Positions 1 to 7,266 of a DNA stretch of 64,000 nt are shown here, piece by piece. The notes under the pieces are model-generated. The model was given only the letters and a program-made list of their open reading frames with translations, was not told the DNA's origin and made no database searches. Source of the stretch: Ktedonosporobacter rubrisoli. Lineage in GTDB: Bacteria > Chloroflexota > Ktedonobacteria > Ktedonobacterales > Ktedonobacteraceae. Made by a program: the position numbers and the translations under genes. Positions within the stretch are counted from its first letter, which is position 1. The number at the start of each line of letters is the position of its first letter. The stretch lies in assembly GCF_004208415.1 (NCBI RefSeq), contig NZ_CP035758.1, positions 7,378,001-7,442,000 on the forward strand, read 5' to 3'.

Positions 1-2
1 GA

Positions 3-74
3 CGCGACGGACATTTTGCCGAGGCGCTTCCTCTGGCTAAAACACGCGCAGTCCTCCAACGCTATGGCATATAG
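3..74 (+). CDS. possible 3' end of a gene running in from the left
   Basis: Reading from base 3, a frame runs without interruption to a TAG stop at 72-74. It encodes about 23 residues that look protein-like (acidic/aliphatic, ending in a Leu-Gln-Arg-Tyr-Gly-Ile tail). No start is inside the window. I do not recognise the family, and a frame this short could be chance. Another frame is also open here to about base 180. Confidence 0.25.
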   Translation, partial: RDGHFAEALPLAKTRAVLQRYGI

Positions 75-285
75 TTACTATAAGCAAGGTATTGAGCGCG
101 GGGCTAGCCTTGCGCTCGTACACTGTCAGAGGAGTGTTTGTTTGAAAGGCATAGCAGCTCTTTTTCTGATCATATTTTAGCATAGAGCCGTTTCTGTGTC
201 TGTAATGGGGCTTACTGTAGATTGGCGAGATGCTCCCATATACTTGTCCTGGCAATATTGTTTTCATAAACATGAAGGAGAGTAT

Positions 286-936
286 ATGAAACAAGAATGG
301 AGAGATCCCCCTCATCTCGCTCAACTATTTGCCGCGCTTTCGCGTTACCAGGTTTGCTATGTGCTATTTGGCACTGCCGGCTTGATTGCCTATGGGGCCA
401 GGTTATCTACTGGAGACCTGGATATCTGCCCTGCCCCGGATAATGATAATCTTCGGCGTCTGGCCGAGCTTTTGATAGCTATTCAAGCGAGACCTCATGC
501 TCCTCTCGGTCAAAATGAGCAAGAGCAGCCACAGCTCTGGCGACCAGTGCCATTTCTGCTAGAAACCTTCGATTCTCTCTTTCAGACGACCCTGGGAGAT
601 CTAGATATTGTGCCTTTCCCTTATGGCCCGCATGGTAAAAGAGACAGTTTTACCTATGAGGACTTGCGATCTCGTGCCTTGACAAAATTTGGCTTTGGCG
701 TTGCTATCCCGGTTGCAGCCTTTGCTGACCTTGTGGCCTCTAAGCTATCTGCTCGTCGAGAAAAGGATCTATCTGCTTTACCTGAAATCGAGCGCTTACG
801 AGCTGAGCGCGCCTATGGGAAAGAAACTGGCTGGCCTCTTGTAGAAGCTGAGATGGAAAGATGGCTGGCGAATTCGCCAAACCCTTCCAGAGCCTGCTAC
901 TATATAGCAAAAAGGAGTGTTTCACGTGAAACATAA
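286..936 (+). CDS. nucleotidyltransferase-fold protein (AbiEii/DUF6036-like)
   Basis: The start is the ATG at 286, preceded by GAAGGAG; an upstream in-frame ATG at 196 has no ribosome-binding site. The protein has about 216 residues. Near the N-terminus a Phe-Gly-Thr-Ala-Gly segment is followed some 12 residues later by Gly-Asp-Leu-Asp-Ile, the G-x-A...D-x-D pattern of minimal nucleotidyltransferases such as AbiEii-type proteins. A second Gly-Asp-Leu-Asp-Ile occurs around residue 106. The family transfers nucleotides and often occurs in toxin-antitoxin or housekeeping contexts; no antitoxin partner is visible, so the role is unknown. The last five codons (Val-Ser-Arg-Glu-Thr) are contributed entirely by a parS site, and the gene overlaps the start of the following SDR gene. 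The fold call is moderate and the substrate is unassigned. Confidence 0.65.
   Translation: MKQEWRDPPHLAQLFAALSRYQVCYVLFGTAGLIAYGARLSTGDLDICPAPDNDNLRRLAELLIAIQARPHAPLGQNEQEQPQLWRPVPFLLETFDSLFQTTLGDLDIVPFPYGPHGKRDSFTYEDLRSRALTKFGFGVAIPVAAFADLVASKLSARREKDLSALPEIERLRAERAYGKETGWPLVEAEMERWLANSPNPSRACYYIAKRSVSRET
918..933. promoter_or_regulatory. parS-like site 1 (perfect)
   Basis: Perfect 16-bp palindrome TGTTTCACGTGAAACA, identical to the consensus chromosomal parS. It is embedded in the end of the nucleotidyltransferase gene, immediately before its TAA stop, and also spans the start of the SDR gene, whose GTG lies in its middle. Confidence 0.85.
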
Positions 937-1699
937 TGAAGGAAATGCTGGCGTATTTCAGGGTAAAAATGTCGTGGTTACGGGAGCGGGACGAGGCATA
1001 GGGCGCGTGCTGGCCACCGGCTTTGCCGAACAGGGGGCGCGTGTGCTGGTCCACTATGCGCATGCCCAGAGCCGGGCCGAGGAAGTCGTAAGCCAGATCA
1101 AGGCCAGCGGCGGCGACGCTCTAACTATGCAGGCAGACTTGCGCAAGCCAGCGGAAGTCGCGCGCCTGGTCAAAGCTGCCTATGAGGTTCTTGGCCCTAT
1201 CGATGTCTGGATCAATAATTCTGGGGCGAGCGCTAATACTTCCGAGACGCGTGGCATGGACGAGATAGAGATCTTTGAGCGCATCGTTCAGGTAGATATC
1301 CTGGGCACCTGGCGCTGTTGCCGGGAGGTAGAGCCCTATATGCGCGACGGCAGCTGCATTCTCACTACTGGCTGGGATCGCGCCGTGGATGGCGCGCCAG
1401 GACTGCCTAACCAGTTCTATGCTATCAGTAAGGGCGCGATTATGTCGCTTACGCGTTGTCTGGCCAGCGAATATGCTCCACGCGTGCGCGTCAATTGTAT
1501 TGCACCAGGACGTATTGAGAACGACTGGTCGCGTGGTTTGCCAGAGAAGGCTCGGCAAAAGGCTACGCAGGAAATTCCTATGCGGCGCTGGGGCGAGCCT
1601 GAGGATATTCTGGGTACCGCGCTCTTTCTGGCCTCGCCTGCGGCTTCGTTTATCACGGGCCAGACCTTACTCGTCAACGGCGGTGAGATTATGCGCTAA
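926..1699 (+). CDS. SDR-family oxidoreductase (FabG-like)
   Basis: The GTG at 926 sits 8 bases after AAAGGAG and is the best start; GTG 917 is in frame but inside the ribosome-binding site. The product of about 257 residues is a classical short-chain dehydrogenase: a Rossmann Thr-Gly-x3-Gly-x-Gly dinucleotide motif near the N-terminus, an Asn-Asn-Ser-Gly strand, a Tyr-Ala-Ile-Ser-Lys (YxxxK) catalytic pair near residue 170, and a C-terminal Thr-Gly-Gln-x4-Asn-Gly-Gly motif. The catalytic Ser usually found about 13 residues before the Tyr is not evident; that stretch reads Thr-Thr-Gly-Trp-Asp-Arg. The reaction is probably NAD(P)-dependent carbonyl reduction, substrate unknown. The start lies inside one parS site, and another begins at the base after the stop codon. 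Confidence 0.85.
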   Translation: MKHNEGNAGVFQGKNVVVTGAGRGIGRVLATGFAEQGARVLVHYAHAQSRAEEVVSQIKASGGDALTMQADLRKPAEVARLVKAAYEVLGPIDVWINNSGASANTSETRGMDEIEIFERIVQVDILGTWRCCREVEPYMRDGSCILTTGWDRAVDGAPGLPNQFYAISKGAIMSLTRCLASEYAPRVRVNCIAPGRIENDWSRGLPEKARQKATQEIPMRRWGEPEDILGTALFLASPAASFITGQTLLVNGGEIMR

Positions 1700-1715
1700 T
1701 GTTTCACGTGAAACA
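1700..1715. promoter_or_regulatory. parS-like site 2 (perfect)
   Basis: Perfect 16-bp palindrome. It begins at the base directly after the TAA stop of the SDR gene and is the first of three copies spaced exactly 40 bp apart. Confidence 0.85.
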
Positions 1716-1739
1716 TTGCCAGGCTAGCACAATTTGAAG

Positions 1740-1755
1740 TGTTTCACGTGAAACA
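1740..1755. promoter_or_regulatory. parS-like site 3 (perfect)
   Basis: Perfect 16-bp palindrome, 40 bp after site 2, in the convergent gap between the SDR and cupin genes. Confidence 0.85.
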
Positions 1756-1779
1756 TTTTTGGTCTTTTATTGAGAAGGG

Positions 1780-1795
1780 TGTTTCACGTGAAACA
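1780..1795. promoter_or_regulatory. parS-like site 4 (perfect)
   Basis: Perfect 16-bp palindrome, 40 bp after site 3, 47 bp before the 3' end of the cupin gene. Confidence 0.85.
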
Positions 1796-1842
1796 TCCCT
1801 TCTATCGAGCAAGCTCGTAAAAATTGAATCGCTTTCGCCAAT

Positions 1843-2385
1843 TTATTTGCTGAGTATTGCACGATAGCCGCAAAGTCTTCCCAGAGGAGCCAGAAATGCA
1901 AAGACGATATTCTGTACAAAAGATGGGGGCTTGAGCGGACGAAATTCGCGCCGATACTGCTGCAAAATAACCGCGAGCTGCAATAGATTTGGCAGTCCGG
2001 CTTTATTGGTTTTACCAGCCTGGGCAAGTCCCCACATGATTGCAAAGAAATCCTCGGTGTGCAGCGCTGGCCGCGTTTGCCAGAGGAGACGCGCCTCTGT
2101 GCTGTCTCCATTCCACATTTGATGTACTATGCCGGCAGGAATACGAAAACTTTCACCTGCCTCATATCTTCTTTCCTGGCCGTTGATCTTCGTATCAATG
2201 CTGCCGGCCAGGATCTCAAAATATTCCTCCTGCTCGGGATGGAGGTGCTCGGGTGGGGCCTCTGAATAGGATCGATAGTGCGCCTCCACTTCTACAAGTT
2301 CGCTCTTGCTATCCCGAGCTGTCTGCCGAAAAATGAGGCGCTGACCTCTGATTGGATCGAAGAATTCATCACCTGCACGAGCCAT
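1843..2385 (-). CDS. cupin-domain protein
   Basis: A 180-residue protein whose start ATG is preceded by AAAGGAGAT. The central part carries a single cupin barrel: an H-x-H-P-x-Q-E-E-Y-F-E metal motif around residues 48-58 and a second motif ending in Pro-Ala-Gly-Ile-Val-His around residue 86, giving the usual two/three-His plus Glu metal site. The C-terminal 60 residues, rich in aromatic and hydrophobic residues, lie outside the barrel. Single-domain cupins of this kind act as dioxygenases, isomerases or ligand sensors; the substrate cannot be told here. The gene is divergent from a TetR regulator, and a palindromic operator lies between them, so it is probably repressed by that regulator and induced by its ligand. 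Confidence 0.8.
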   Translation of the reverse strand: MARAGDEFFDPIRGQRLIFRQTARDSKSELVEVEAHYRSYSEAPPEHLHPEQEEYFEILAGSIDTKINGQERRYEAGESFRIPAGIVHQMWNGDSTEARLLWQTRPALHTEDFFAIMWGLAQAGKTNKAGLPNLLQLAVILQQYRREFRPLKPPSFVQNIVFAFLAPLGRLCGYRAILSK

Positions 2386-2530
2386 AGCTATCTCCTTTGC
2401 TTTTCTCTGCCTTGCTTAATGAGGGTGGTTTGCGCTGTTTTGGCACTCGCCCAACCACTATTTTCTCTACTCAAGAGAGATAATCAAGGCGAGCCTTCGT
2501 CCTTTTTTGATTTTTATCAAGGGAAACAAT

Positions 2531-2582
2531 GTTAGTCTTGATGAAGACTATACTCTCTATTCTGCAATATGTCAAGACTAAC
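2531..2582. promoter_or_regulatory. TetR-type operator cluster between cupin and tetR
   Basis: A perfect 7-bp inverted repeat TAGTCTT-GATG-AAGACTA occupies 2533-2550. A further half-site AAGACTAAC at 2574-2582 is the exact complement of GTTAGTCTT at 2531-2539. A TATACT hexamer (2549-2554) overlaps the palindrome. Position between the divergent cupin and TetR genes suggests autorepression plus control of the cupin. The symmetry is seen directly; the function is inferred. Confidence 0.6.
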
Positions 2583-2646
2583 GTCGTTCTATAAAAGGGA
2601 AGTAACTGGCTTGACCTGGGAGGAAATAAGGTGTACATTGTTAGGC

Positions 2647-3204
2647 ATGGTCTATACACAGAAAATTAGTCGCGAGATGCTAGCTGAGGGCGCTTATGAA
2701 CTGTTGGAGCGTGAGGGAATCGAGGCTCTTTCGATGCGTCGATTGGCCCAGATAGTCAATGTGCGGGCCTCATCGCTCTATCATCATTTTCCAGAGAAAT
2801 CAGCCTTACTTGCTGCCGTGGCTGAAAAAGGCCTGTTTCACCTGGCGGCAGCCTTAGAACGAGCGTCTAACCTGGCTCTGGGCGATCCCCGACGCCAGAT
2901 ATATACCATGGGGATGACTTATCGTGAGTGGGCGCTCCAGCATCCTCAGGTCTATCGACTTCTCTTTGCGGATACGCCTCTCATCGAAAACACTTCGCCG
3001 GCATCTCTGGCTGCCTTTGCTCCTATGCTGGCCGCGACGGGCACGCTGGTTGGAGCCTCGCAGGCGCCAGCGGCAACCCAGGCTGTTTGGGCATTTGTCC
3101 ATGGCTACGTAATGCTCGAATTGAGCGGGCATATGCAGCAATGTCTTCCAATTGAGGGCTTCCAGCTAGGATTGAGCTGTTTCATTCAGGAACTGGGACG
3201 CTAA
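2647..3204 (+). CDS. TetR/AcrR-family transcriptional regulator
   Basis: The start is taken at ATG 2647; upstream in-frame starts (TTG 2638, ATG 2569) are possible but would add residues before the usual TetR N-terminus, and no start has a strong ribosome-binding site. The product of about 185 residues has a TetR helix-turn-helix in the first 50 residues (Ala-Glu-Gly-Ala-Tyr-Glu-Leu-Leu then Ser-Met-Arg-Arg-Leu-Ala-Gln and Ser-Leu-Tyr-His-His-Phe). The C-terminal ligand domain contains Trp-Ala-Phe-Val-His-Gly, as in TetR_C_33 (WHG) regulators. It is divergent from the cupin gene and probably binds the palindrome at 2533-2550. The inducer is unknown. Confidence 0.88.
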   Translation: MVYTQKISREMLAEGAYELLEREGIEALSMRRLAQIVNVRASSLYHHFPEKSALLAAVAEKGLFHLAAALERASNLALGDPRRQIYTMGMTYREWALQHPQVYRLLFADTPLIENTSPASLAAFAPMLAATGTLVGASQAPAATQAVWAFVHGYVMLELSGHMQQCLPIEGFQLGLSCFIQELGR

Positions 3205-3243
3205 TATGCTGCCAAGTGTTTTGAGGAGATATATCCGGGAGTA

Positions 3244-3259
3244 TGTTTCACGTGCAACA
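3244..3259. promoter_or_regulatory. parS-like site 5 (one-base variant)
   Basis: TGTTTCACGTGCAACA, one mismatch to the perfect palindrome at a position that is N in the Bacillus consensus (TGTTNCACGTGAAACA, read on the other strand). First of six sites in the tetR-hutH convergent gap. Confidence 0.75.
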
Positions 3260-3282
3260 AGGTGAGCCAGGATCAGAGAGAG

Positions 3283-3298
3283 TGTTTCACGTGAAACA
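3283..3298. promoter_or_regulatory. parS-like site 6 (perfect)
   Basis: Perfect 16-bp palindrome, 39 bp after site 5. Confidence 0.85.
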
Positions 3299-3349
3299 TT
3301 TTTGTTAAACACTCCACTTTTCCAGATAGTCGCCAGTTAAGCAAAGCAG

Positions 3350-3365
3350 TGTTGCACGTGAAACA
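3350..3365. promoter_or_regulatory. parS-like site 7 (one-base variant)
   Basis: TGTTGCACGTGAAACA, fitting the TGTTNCACGTGAAACA consensus. It is the reverse complement of the site 5 variant. Confidence 0.75.
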
Positions 3366-3387
3366 AAACTTTGTTGAGAAGCCAGAG

Positions 3388-3403
3388 CGTTTCACGTGAA
3401 ACA
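3388..3403. promoter_or_regulatory. parS-like site 8 (perfect 14-bp core)
   Basis: CGTTTCACGTGAAACA: the inner 14 bp are perfect and only the outermost base differs. 38 bp after site 7. Confidence 0.8.
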
Positions 3404-3425
3404 TTTTTAGCATTTGCCAGACTAG

Positions 3426-3441
3426 CGTTTCACGTGCAACA
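3426..3441. promoter_or_regulatory. parS-like site 9 (two-base variant)
   Basis: CGTTTCACGTGCAACA, with the outermost base and the N position changed. 38 bp after site 8. Confidence 0.65.
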
Positions 3442-3496
3442 TTCTTTTCCGGATAGTTCTGATCTGCAAAGGGTCAATCAGGGCAAGCCGAGCTAA

Positions 3497-3512
3497 TGTT
3501 TCACGTGCAACA
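3497..3512. promoter_or_regulatory. parS-like site 10 (one-base variant)
   Basis: TGTTTCACGTGCAACA, identical to site 5. It ends 4 bases before the hutH stop codon. Confidence 0.75.
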
Positions 3513-3516
3513 TCAT

Positions 3517-5055
3517 TTAGCCGATCTCGGCAAACACACCTTGCTGAATCGTATTAGTCATTTCGGCGATATCGGGAGCCAGTGGCCGATCATGCTCAAG
3601 CCTGGCCACATGCTCACGCACCAACTCGTAGGCTTTCTTGACGCCCTGGCCGGGACGCAAAGGCAAACGGAACTCCAGCATCTGGGCCGCACAGATCAAT
3701 TCCACAGCCACAACCTGCCGGGCCTCCTCCAGGACGCGCAGCACTTTATGCGCGCTAGTTGCACCCATACTCACAAAATCCTCCATGCCGGCCGAGGTGG
3801 GAATAGAATCAATGCTGGCTGGATGCGCCAGGATCTTGATCTCGTTGACGAGAGCGGCGGCAACATATTGGGCAATCATAAAGCCCGAGTTCAGGCCGGG
3901 ATTGGGCGTCAGGAAAAGTGGCGCGCCGTTTTCATCCCAGTCATGTGGCCCCATGAGATTGTAGATGCGCCGTTCAGCAAAGCTGGCAAGTTGTGCCAGG
4001 GCAATCGCCAGCATATCCAGGGCCAGGGCCAGAGGCTGACCATGAAAGTTGCCACCGCTGAGCACATCCCCTTCTTCAGGGAAGACTAGCGGATTGTCGG
4101 TAACGGCGCTCAGTTCGTTCTCGATGACGCCGCTGCAATATGCCAGGGCATCACGAATGGCCCCAAAAACCTGCGGCGAGCAGCGCAGCGTATAGGGATC
4201 TTGCACGCGCGAACAGTTTTGATGGCTGCTATTGATCTCGCTGTGTTGCACTAGCTGGCGCAGGTGGGCCGCGCTCTGTTGCTGGCCGTTTTGTCCGCGC
4301 CGCTGATGAATGCGCGCATCCAGCGGAATATGACTACCCAGCAGGCCCTCAATACTCATCGCGCAGGCAACTTCGGCCGTCTGAAGCAATGTCCTGGCAT
4401 CTTCCATCGCCAGCACGGCCACAGCTTCCATAAGATGAGTTCCGTTGATAAGAGCCAGGCCTTCTTTGGCCTGCAAATGTAAGGGCGTAAGGCCGGCCTG
4501 TTGGAGCGCTTCGGCTCCGCTATAACGCTGCCCGTTATAGATTGCTTCGCCTTCGCCGACAAGCACAAGGCCGAGATGAGCCAGCGGTGCCAGATCGCCG
4601 CTCGCCCCTACCGATCCTCGGGAGGGAATTATGGGATGCACGCCAGCATTGAGCAGCTCTATGAGCTGCTGCACCACCTCTACGCGTACGCCAGAATTTC
4701 CGCGCGCCAGGCTGGCCGCCAATAAGAGCATCATGGCCCGCGTGACTTCTTCGCTCAGCGGCTCGCCTACGCCGGCCGCGTGGCTACGTAATAGATTGTG
4801 CTGGAGATCAACAAGCTGATCCTGGGGAATGCGTACGCTACTGAGATGACCAAAGCCTGTGGTAACGCCGTAGATTTTCTTGCCTTCGGCGGCGGCAGCA
4901 TCAATGACGGCGCGCGCAGCCCTAATACGCTGAATGGCCTCATCGCCTGTCGCGACTTGCCTATACTGACGCGCTACAGCGATGACTTCGGCGCTGCTGA
5001 GGGCCTGTCCCCTCAGGATAAGATGTTTCTGATGTGTCTGTGTTGTCTTCTTCAT
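3517..5055 (-). CDS. hutH: histidine ammonia-lyase
   Basis: Full-length (512 aa) HutH, which removes ammonia from L-histidine to give urocanate, the first step of histidine degradation, in the cytoplasm. The start ATG is preceded by AAAGGATG. The self-forming MIO cofactor comes from Ala151-Ser152-Gly153 within Gly-Ser-Val-Gly-Ala-Ser-Gly-Asp-Leu. The active-site Tyr is in Tyr62-Gly-Val-Thr-Thr-Gly-Phe-Gly, and the Gly-Asn-Phe-His-Gly-Gln loop lies around residue 335. hutI follows in the same direction about 900 bp upstream (5969-7258), but hutU and hutG are absent from the window. The stop codon lies just 4 bases from a parS site, and six parS sites fill its downstream gap. The identification is secure. 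Confidence 0.95.
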   Translation of the reverse strand: MKKTTQTHQKHLILRGQALSSAEVIAVARQYRQVATGDEAIQRIRAARAVIDAAAAEGKKIYGVTTGFGHLSSVRIPQDQLVDLQHNLLRSHAAGVGEPLSEEVTRAMMLLLAASLARGNSGVRVEVVQQLIELLNAGVHPIIPSRGSVGASGDLAPLAHLGLVLVGEGEAIYNGQRYSGAEALQQAGLTPLHLQAKEGLALINGTHLMEAVAVLAMEDARTLLQTAEVACAMSIEGLLGSHIPLDARIHQRRGQNGQQQSAAHLRQLVQHSEINSSHQNCSRVQDPYTLRCSPQVFGAIRDALAYCSGVIENELSAVTDNPLVFPEEGDVLSGGNFHGQPLALALDMLAIALAQLASFAERRIYNLMGPHDWDENGAPLFLTPNPGLNSGFMIAQYVAAALVNEIKILAHPASIDSIPTSAGMEDFVSMGATSAHKVLRVLEEARQVVAVELICAAQMLEFRLPLRPGQGVKKAYELVREHVARLEHDRPLAPDIAEMTNTIQQGVFAEIG

Positions 5056-5277
5056 AGAAGTACATCCTTTCTGGCCTCACTGCCTTGGTGTTAGCATAGC
5101 AGGGAAAGGTAGCAATGTAAATTTGATGCGTAAGAGAATATATATCTAGCGGGCGTAGAACAAATAGCGATAAGCCTGGACGCGCATAGAATAGGCTACA
5201 AACTGCTCACTTGAGAGCTATGGCATTTCTTCGCCGCGCGAACTGGTCTCTTCAGGGTTGTCCTACGCTAATCTGGA

Positions 5278-5661
5278 TTAATGGAGAGGTGAGCAAGGCC
5301 ATAAGAGTGTTTCACGTGAAACATTGACCACATAATCAAGCATATATTCCGCCACAGTGCGCCTGGCCAACCTGATAATGTGCTCTGCCAGGCATTCCAG
5401 GCTTGTAGTTGCCCCATCCTGATAAATTGGGCTGCCGGCTTCACCCTGCTCGGTAGCCTTGGGATGAGAAGAAACAATATCTGCTTGAGGCTGTGGACGA
5501 TGAAGAAGATCTGGGAAGAGTTGGATCTGTGGGCTAAGGGTGTTCAGCGGAGCAGCAAGACCAATAAGGTGGACATGTGAGCAGAAAGCGAACCTGAGGC
5601 GCTCGCTAGGCAATGCGCTGAGCTGATGCGTTATTAACTGGTTGGCTGAACTCTGCTGCAT
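5278..5661 (-). CDS. uncertain small ORF in the hutH-hutI gap
   Basis: An open frame of 127 codons lies between hutH and hutI on their strand. There is no convincing Shine-Dalgarno before its ATG and I recognise no family. A stretch near codon 90-110 (Leu-Ala-Glu-His-Ile-Ile-Arg-Leu-Ala-Arg-Arg) looks helical. Its 3' part runs through a parS site, which supplies Val-Ser-Arg-Glu-Thr. Overlapping frames of similar length exist on both strands, so it may be a decayed gene or chance. Confidence 0.2.
   Translation of the reverse strand: MQQSSANQLITHQLSALPSERLRFAFCSHVHLIGLAAPLNTLSPQIQLFPDLLHRPQPQADIVSSHPKATEQGEAGSPIYQDGATTSLECLAEHIIRLARRTVAEYMLDYVVNVSRETLLWPCSPLH
5308..5323. promoter_or_regulatory. 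parS-like site 11 (perfect)
   Basis: Perfect 16-bp palindrome in the gap upstream of hutH. Confidence 0.85.
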
Positions 5662-5911
5662 GCGATTTATGGTCCTGGCTATGGCTTAACACAATGACTT
5701 TTCAATCTGCCTTATCCCTATTATACGCCAGCAGCGCCCTCAATGATAGAGCAACGCTGCTGATTCCAATCTGCGAACTGCGGCCAGGTGAAAAATAATA
5801 GTAGCCTCACAGAAAGATACCTTTGTTACGCATTTGGCAGTGCTCCAAGATATGCGTGTCTGGCTATTGACTGCAAATAGCTAAGATTGGCATAGCTTCA
5901 TCTGTGCACAA

Positions 5912-5927
5912 TGTCTCACGTGAAACA
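5912..5927. promoter_or_regulatory. parS-like site 12 (one-base variant)
   Basis: TGTCTCACGTGAAACA, one mismatch at position 4. 41 bp before site 13. Confidence 0.65.
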
Positions 5928-5952
5928 TCAATAATTTGTCAGCCAAACAGAG

Positions 5953-5968
5953 TGTTTCACGTGAAACA
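5953..5968. promoter_or_regulatory. parS-like site 13 (perfect)
   Basis: Perfect 16-bp palindrome that directly abuts the TAA stop of hutI (5969-5971, minus strand). Confidence 0.85.
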
Positions 5969-7258
5969 TTAGCGTTCCACAAGCGCCGATTGCACGAGGT
6001 TGGTGCCAAAGTGATAACCAATCTCGCGATAATCTTTGATTGACCAGAGCGCCAGCTCGCATTGTTTGCCTACCTCGACGCTTCCTACCTGGTCCTGCAA
6101 AGCCAGCGCGCGCGCACCGTTGATCGTCGTGGCAGTCAAGGCTTCCTCTAGCGACATGTCCATTTCCGACATTGCCAGGCCAAGGATCATCTGCATATTT
6201 TCGCAATAAGATGTGCCTGGGTTGAAGTCAGTGGCCAGGGCAACGTGCAGCCCGTGATCAAGAAAGCGGCGGGCGGCGGGATAAGGGCTGCGCAAAGTAT
6301 AAGAGCAGCCGGGCAAAAGCGTAGCCACAACGCCAGCCTCGCGCATGGCATCCAGATCGCTATCGCTGGCATGGTCGAGGTGGTCGGCCGAGGTCGCGCC
6401 CAGCTCTGCCGCCAGCCTGGCTCCCCCTGATGGACTTAGCTGATCCGCGTGCAATTTCAGATTGTAGCCAAGCTCCTGAGCGCGCGTGAGAATGCGCCGG
6501 CTCTCCTCTTCTGTAAAGGCTTCGCGCTCACAAAAAACATCGCAGAAGCGAGCCAGGCCTACAAAGGCTGGCAGCATCTGTTCGATAACCAGCTCTACAT
6601 ATTCGCTGCGCCTGTCGCGATATTCGGGCGGAATGCTGTGGGCACCAAGAAAGGTTGGTACGATGCGCATGCGTTCGAGTGGCGTGATGGCAGTATCTTC
6701 AAAAGCATTAAGGCTGTTGATGATGCGCAGGCAAGCCTCCTCGGTGATCATATCCAGACCATAACCGGTTTTGATCTCTACAGTTGTGGTACCGTGTTGG
6801 CGCATGGATGCCAGGCGCTCGCGCGCCAGAGTCAGGAGCGTCTCTGTATCGGCCTTGCGTGTAGCCGTCATAGTCGTGAGAATCCCGTGCCCCTGGGCCA
6901 GCAGCTCGCCATAGCTGACGCCCGCGCGCCGCAGATGAAACTCTTCGGCCCTATCCCCGGCAAAGACGAGATGTGTGTGGGAGTCCACAAAGCCGGGCGT
7001 AATCACGGCTCCTTGCGCATCTATGATCTTGATGCCATCTTTGCTGGCCGTGGCAGCTTGCTGAAACCAGGGCTCACCCTCGTCTTCTGTACCAACCCAG
7101 ACAATGGTGCCTTTGTAGATCGCCAGGGCTGCATCTTGAATAACCTGTAGAGGTCCGCTGGCGCCAGCAATGGGCTGCTGGGCAACTGTGACTAGTTGCC
7201 CTATGTTGCGAATAACCGTGCTGGCTTTGATCTCGGCTTGGGGTCCATCAAATGTCAT
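5969..7258 (-). CDS. hutI: imidazolonepropionase
   Basis: HutI hydrolyses 4-imidazolone-5-propionate to N-formimino-L-glutamate, the third step of histidine degradation. The preferred start is ATG 7258 (about 429 aa), 12 bases after GAGAGGAGTT and just past the stop of the DinB gene; an in-frame ATG at 7288 would overlap that gene and lacks a ribosome-binding site. Amidohydrolase signatures are clear: Asp-Ser-His-Thr-His in the first metal site, then Lys-Leu-His-Ala-Asp-Gln, Ala-Asp-His-Leu-Asp-His and Ala-Thr-Asp-Phe-Asn-Pro-Gly, all matching HutI. It appears translationally linked to the DinB gene upstream and shares direction with hutH. hutU (urocanase) is missing from this stretch, so the pathway must be completed elsewhere. 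Confidence 0.94.
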   Translation of the reverse strand: MTFDGPQAEIKASTVIRNIGQLVTVAQQPIAGASGPLQVIQDAALAIYKGTIVWVGTEDEGEPWFQQAATASKDGIKIIDAQGAVITPGFVDSHTHLVFAGDRAEEFHLRRAGVSYGELLAQGHGILTTMTATRKADTETLLTLARERLASMRQHGTTTVEIKTGYGLDMITEEACLRIINSLNAFEDTAITPLERMRIVPTFLGAHSIPPEYRDRRSEYVELVIEQMLPAFVGLARFCDVFCEREAFTEEESRRILTRAQELGYNLKLHADQLSPSGGARLAAELGATSADHLDHASDSDLDAMREAGVVATLLPGCSYTLRSPYPAARRFLDHGLHVALATDFNPGTSYCENMQMILGLAMSEMDMSLEEALTATTINGARALALQDQVGSVEVGKQCELALWSIKDYREIGYHFGTNLVQSALVER

Positions 7259-7266
7259 GGCTAGCT

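Noticed and set aside
286..936. Toxin-antitoxin pair based on the AbiEii-like nucleotidyltransferase
   Set aside because: No antitoxin-like partner gene lies next to it; the downstream gene is an SDR.
5268..5477. Open frames reading Phe-His-Val-Lys-His at several places, as if a shared peptide motif
   Set aside because: These are translations of the parS palindrome in different frames and not a conserved protein element.
918..5968. CRISPR-like or interspersed repeat array
   Set aside because: The repeated unit is a 16-bp palindrome with irregular groups and unique genes in between, with no cas genes; it fits parS rather than a CRISPR.
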